Made by a program: the position numbers and the translations under genes. 16,797 nucleotides of DNA from Euperipatoides rowelli (taxonomy: Eukaryota; Onychophora; Udeonychophora; Euonychophora; Peripatopsidae): assembly GCA_003024985.2 (NCBI GenBank), contig PXIH01S0017551.1. One strand, written 5' to 3'. Positions 15,285 to 16,797 of the stretch are shown in pieces (position 1 is the first letter of the stretch; each line of letters begins with the position of its first letter). Below the pieces are notes generated by a model. That model was not told where the DNA came from. It searched no databases and worked only from the letters and a program-made list of their open reading frames with translations.

Positions 15285-15584
15285 TTTAATTTAATTGGTT
15301 GGTAAAGAGGAAAAAAATAAGCAATGCAGAGAATAAAAAAAAAATGTTTTAAATTGACTGTTTAAGAAATAATTGAAATTCTAATAAAATGAAATAACTA
15401 TAATAAACAGCTTGTGGCTAATCAGATATCTTTAAACATTCCAAGTCTAATCCCATATGCTAAATTACTTCTACTTCGATTAATTATAAAAGAAATCAAT
15501 TAAGCTCTTTTTAGAAAGTTACAATGGAGGTATTTTTTTTTAACATAAACATATTACAAATGAGAGAGAATGTTCCAAAATAAA

Positions 15585-15848
15585 TCAAATCTTGACTGGG
15601 CAGATTTTCTCAGCACAGGAGCTCATTTTTGAGAATTCTTCATGCGGGGCACTAAATAACTTCAGTGTGGGGCGGGAACATCCGTAATGGGCATGTATAT
15701 CTGCTTTCAACATAGAACTACGGGTAGGAAATTCACAACGGCGATATAGTTCATCTTGAGATTCAACATTGTAACTGATCTGTTCTCTTTTGTTCACAAA
15801 TAAAGCATCGTCATGAGGATATACAGGCACACCACCTTCTTTTGCCAT
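15585..15848 (-). CDS. Soluble protein exon, 87 aa, unrecognised (cassette leader gene)
   Basis: The exon starts with ATG at 15848 immediately after a strong acceptor (tattatttttttag) and runs to TGA at 15587-15585. The product is hydrophilic and cysteine/histidine-containing: M-A-K-E-G-G-V-P-V-Y-P-H-D-D, then D-E-L-Y-R-R-C-E-F, A-D-I-H-A-H-Y-G-C-S-R-P, H-E-E-F-S-K-M. There is no membrane span or signal peptide. The richer codon composition and the duplicate at 9490-9738 (where MAKEGGVPVYPH is kept but a stop follows) support a real coding exon. The 18-base exon at 16049-16066 is in phase with it (adding YNLWIR), but no ATG precedes in frame in the next candidate exon, so I take 15848 as the start. 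No strong 5' splice site follows, so it may be a terminal exon. I do not recognise the family. Confidence 0.7.
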   Translation of the reverse strand: MAKEGGVPVYPHDDALFVNKREQISYNVESQDELYRRCEFPTRSSMLKADIHAHYGCSRPTLKLFSAPHEEFSKMSSCAEKICPVKI

Positions 15849-15863
15849 CTAAAAAAATAATAT
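15849..15863 (-). promoter_or_regulatory. 3' splice site before the 15585-15848 exon
   Basis: On the minus strand a T-rich tract ends in tattttttta-g directly before ATG. It is nearly identical in the left-hand copy (9739-9752), where the exon is dead. Confidence 0.7.
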
Positions 15864-16048
15864 TGAGTTTCCCTATTACAATGACAATTTACTTTCAGTT
15901 GCATAAAACATATACTTAAAGTTCAGATGCAGTGAAAATAGCCTATATAGATTTTTTATTTTCAAGAATAATTTTTAAAAACAACAAAATTACACCCCCA
16001 AAAAAAAAACTGCACCAAAAAAACATTTAAAGTTAGAAATTAACTTAC

Positions 16049-16066
16049 CCTAATCCAAAGATTATA
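16049..16066 (-). other. Candidate 18-base microexon
   Basis: On the minus strand a pyrimidine-rich acceptor cttttctattacttacag is followed by 18 bases and then the near-perfect donor gtaagttaa. In phase with the next exon it encodes YNLWIR and contains no stop. Exon length divisible by three means that skipping keeps the frame. If translation starts at 15848 it is untranslated. Confidence 0.5.
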
Positions 16067-16584
16067 CTGTAAGTAATAGAAAAGCCAGGAACAATAACAT
16101 TTTAATTATTTTTGTACTTAGATGTATATTTGCAAGTACTTGATATATTACACTCTACAGAGACATTAATGTTTATTCTTCACTGCCTAATTCTATGATT
16201 TTTTTCAGTACTTTTGAAAGTAATCGGAATGTTCCTGTGATAGCAAATCAATCTCATTTTATTTCCTAGACTTTGGATTTAGAGAATTTTTTTCAATACC
16301 AGGCCTTTCCACATTTGCAAAAATAATAAGTAGAAGTTTCTTTGTGATATACTGTATTTAAGAAAATTAGTTTATTAAGGAATAAAGGAAAATTATTTTT
16401 TCAGCACTTAATTTCTTTTAAAGAGTATTATTATTTGAATGTTGTGTTAATTTATTTATTAATTATTTGAAATGTCATAAATTAAAAACAATATTTTTGA
16501 ACTGTAACAAAAAAATATTAAATTACATTGCATTGCTACTAAAAGCGTAGAAATTAAAAAAAAAGAAAACTTTAAATAACTTAC

Positions 16585-16625
16585 CTATCATTAAAAAAGT
16601 AGAGGTCATTGTATCTTTTATTCAG
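16585..16625 (-). other. Candidate upstream exon, 41 bases
   Basis: On the minus strand acatattttag is followed by 41 bases and the donor gtaagttat (GT at 16584-16583). It holds an ATG at 16609, but splicing this exon to the 18-base exon brings a stop after nine codons, so it would be 5' untranslated or a short upstream ORF. Splice-site strength is the only evidence. Confidence 0.35.
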
Positions 16626-16797
16626 CTAAAATATGTTTTGTTTTTAAGTATTTAGGCCACCAAGTGGATATTTTTAGAAGTAGTGTTTTATTAGGAGTTG
16701 GTTTATTGAGAAAACTCTAATTTTTATTTTATTTACTGTAGGCTACATCTATACTTTTTTTAAAATATTTTTTTTAGAAATTATGTTTGAAAATAAT

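Larger units (their letters stand above)
13859..15880 (-). repeat. Segmental duplication, right copy of the mini-ORF cassette
   Basis: Collinear with 7850-9790; the spacing from the first ATG to the last stop is 1.6 kb here and 1.5 kb there. Five minus-strand ORFs (15585-15848, 15072-15284, 14769-14954, 14383-14595, 14225-14416) are all open, a density not matched elsewhere in the window outside the retroelements. Confidence 0.85.
15881..16797. other. Upstream region of the minus-strand locus
   Basis: Apart from the two candidate small exons, AT-rich sequence with poly-A/T runs. A further good acceptor (atttttttgttacag, ending near 16503) has no clear donor downstream. No promoter could be placed. 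Confidence 0.4.

Noticed and set aside
14225-15848. Bacterial or phage-like operon of small membrane genes
   Set aside because: No ribosome binding sites; GT-AG splice signals, LINE and copia elements mark animal nuclear DNA.
15585-15848. Assignment of the 87-aa product to a ciliary microtubule inner protein family
   Set aside because: The short tyrosine/proline-bearing, span-free protein is suggestive, but I could not match it to any member by motif.

Overview
The window looks like nuclear DNA of an AT-rich invertebrate animal. By eye it is roughly 70% A+T. Genes are short exons bounded by GT-AG splice signals, and there are no bacterial-style operons or ribosome binding sites. The retroelements are animal types: a CR1/L2/jockey-like LINE, and a Ty1/copia element whose primer site fits the anticodon arm of initiator tRNA-Met, as in Drosophila copia. 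I cannot name the species; cnidarians and tunicates are possibilities only.

Left part (1-7165) is a nest of dead retroelements. A degenerate plus-strand LINE carries reverse-transcriptase motifs at about 795-1255. It is interrupted by an LTR-type element without recognisable gag-pol (1262-3243, read on the minus strand), resumes at 3244-3455, is interrupted again by a copia element (3456-6889, 5-bp target duplication agaag), and ends at about 6895-7165. The copia element keeps fragments of gag, zinc knuckle, protease, integrase and RNase H. It has stops and frameshifts and has lost the reverse-transcriptase core.

Next come a minisatellite of about 52 bp per unit (7330-7752) and the first copy (about 7850-9790) of a roughly 2-kb segment. 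The second copy lies at about 13859-15880. Both are on the minus strand and contain, in the same order, a soluble-protein exon (start at 15848 or 9738) followed by very short ORFs for hydrophobic proteins of about 53-70 residues. In the right-hand copy every ORF is open. In the left-hand copy the first ORF and the MHF-type ORF are broken and the second is not recognisable, but two small membrane-protein ORFs (8740-8901 and 8200-8400) stay open and align without gaps, or with one codon shift, to their partners. Acceptor-like splice signals precede most of these ORFs, and an 18-base microexon with strong splice sites lies just upstream of the right-hand copy. This duplicated mini-ORF cassette is the most interesting thing here.

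The space between the two copies (9790-13858) is mostly gene-poor AT-rich DNA with diverged tandem duplications, an exact 76-bp tandem repeat beside a GC-rich hairpin island, a perfect 14-bp hairpin, and two small plus-strand ORFs of uncertain status (11185-11397 and 12811-12966). The far right (15881-16797) holds candidate upstream exons of the minus-strand locus.
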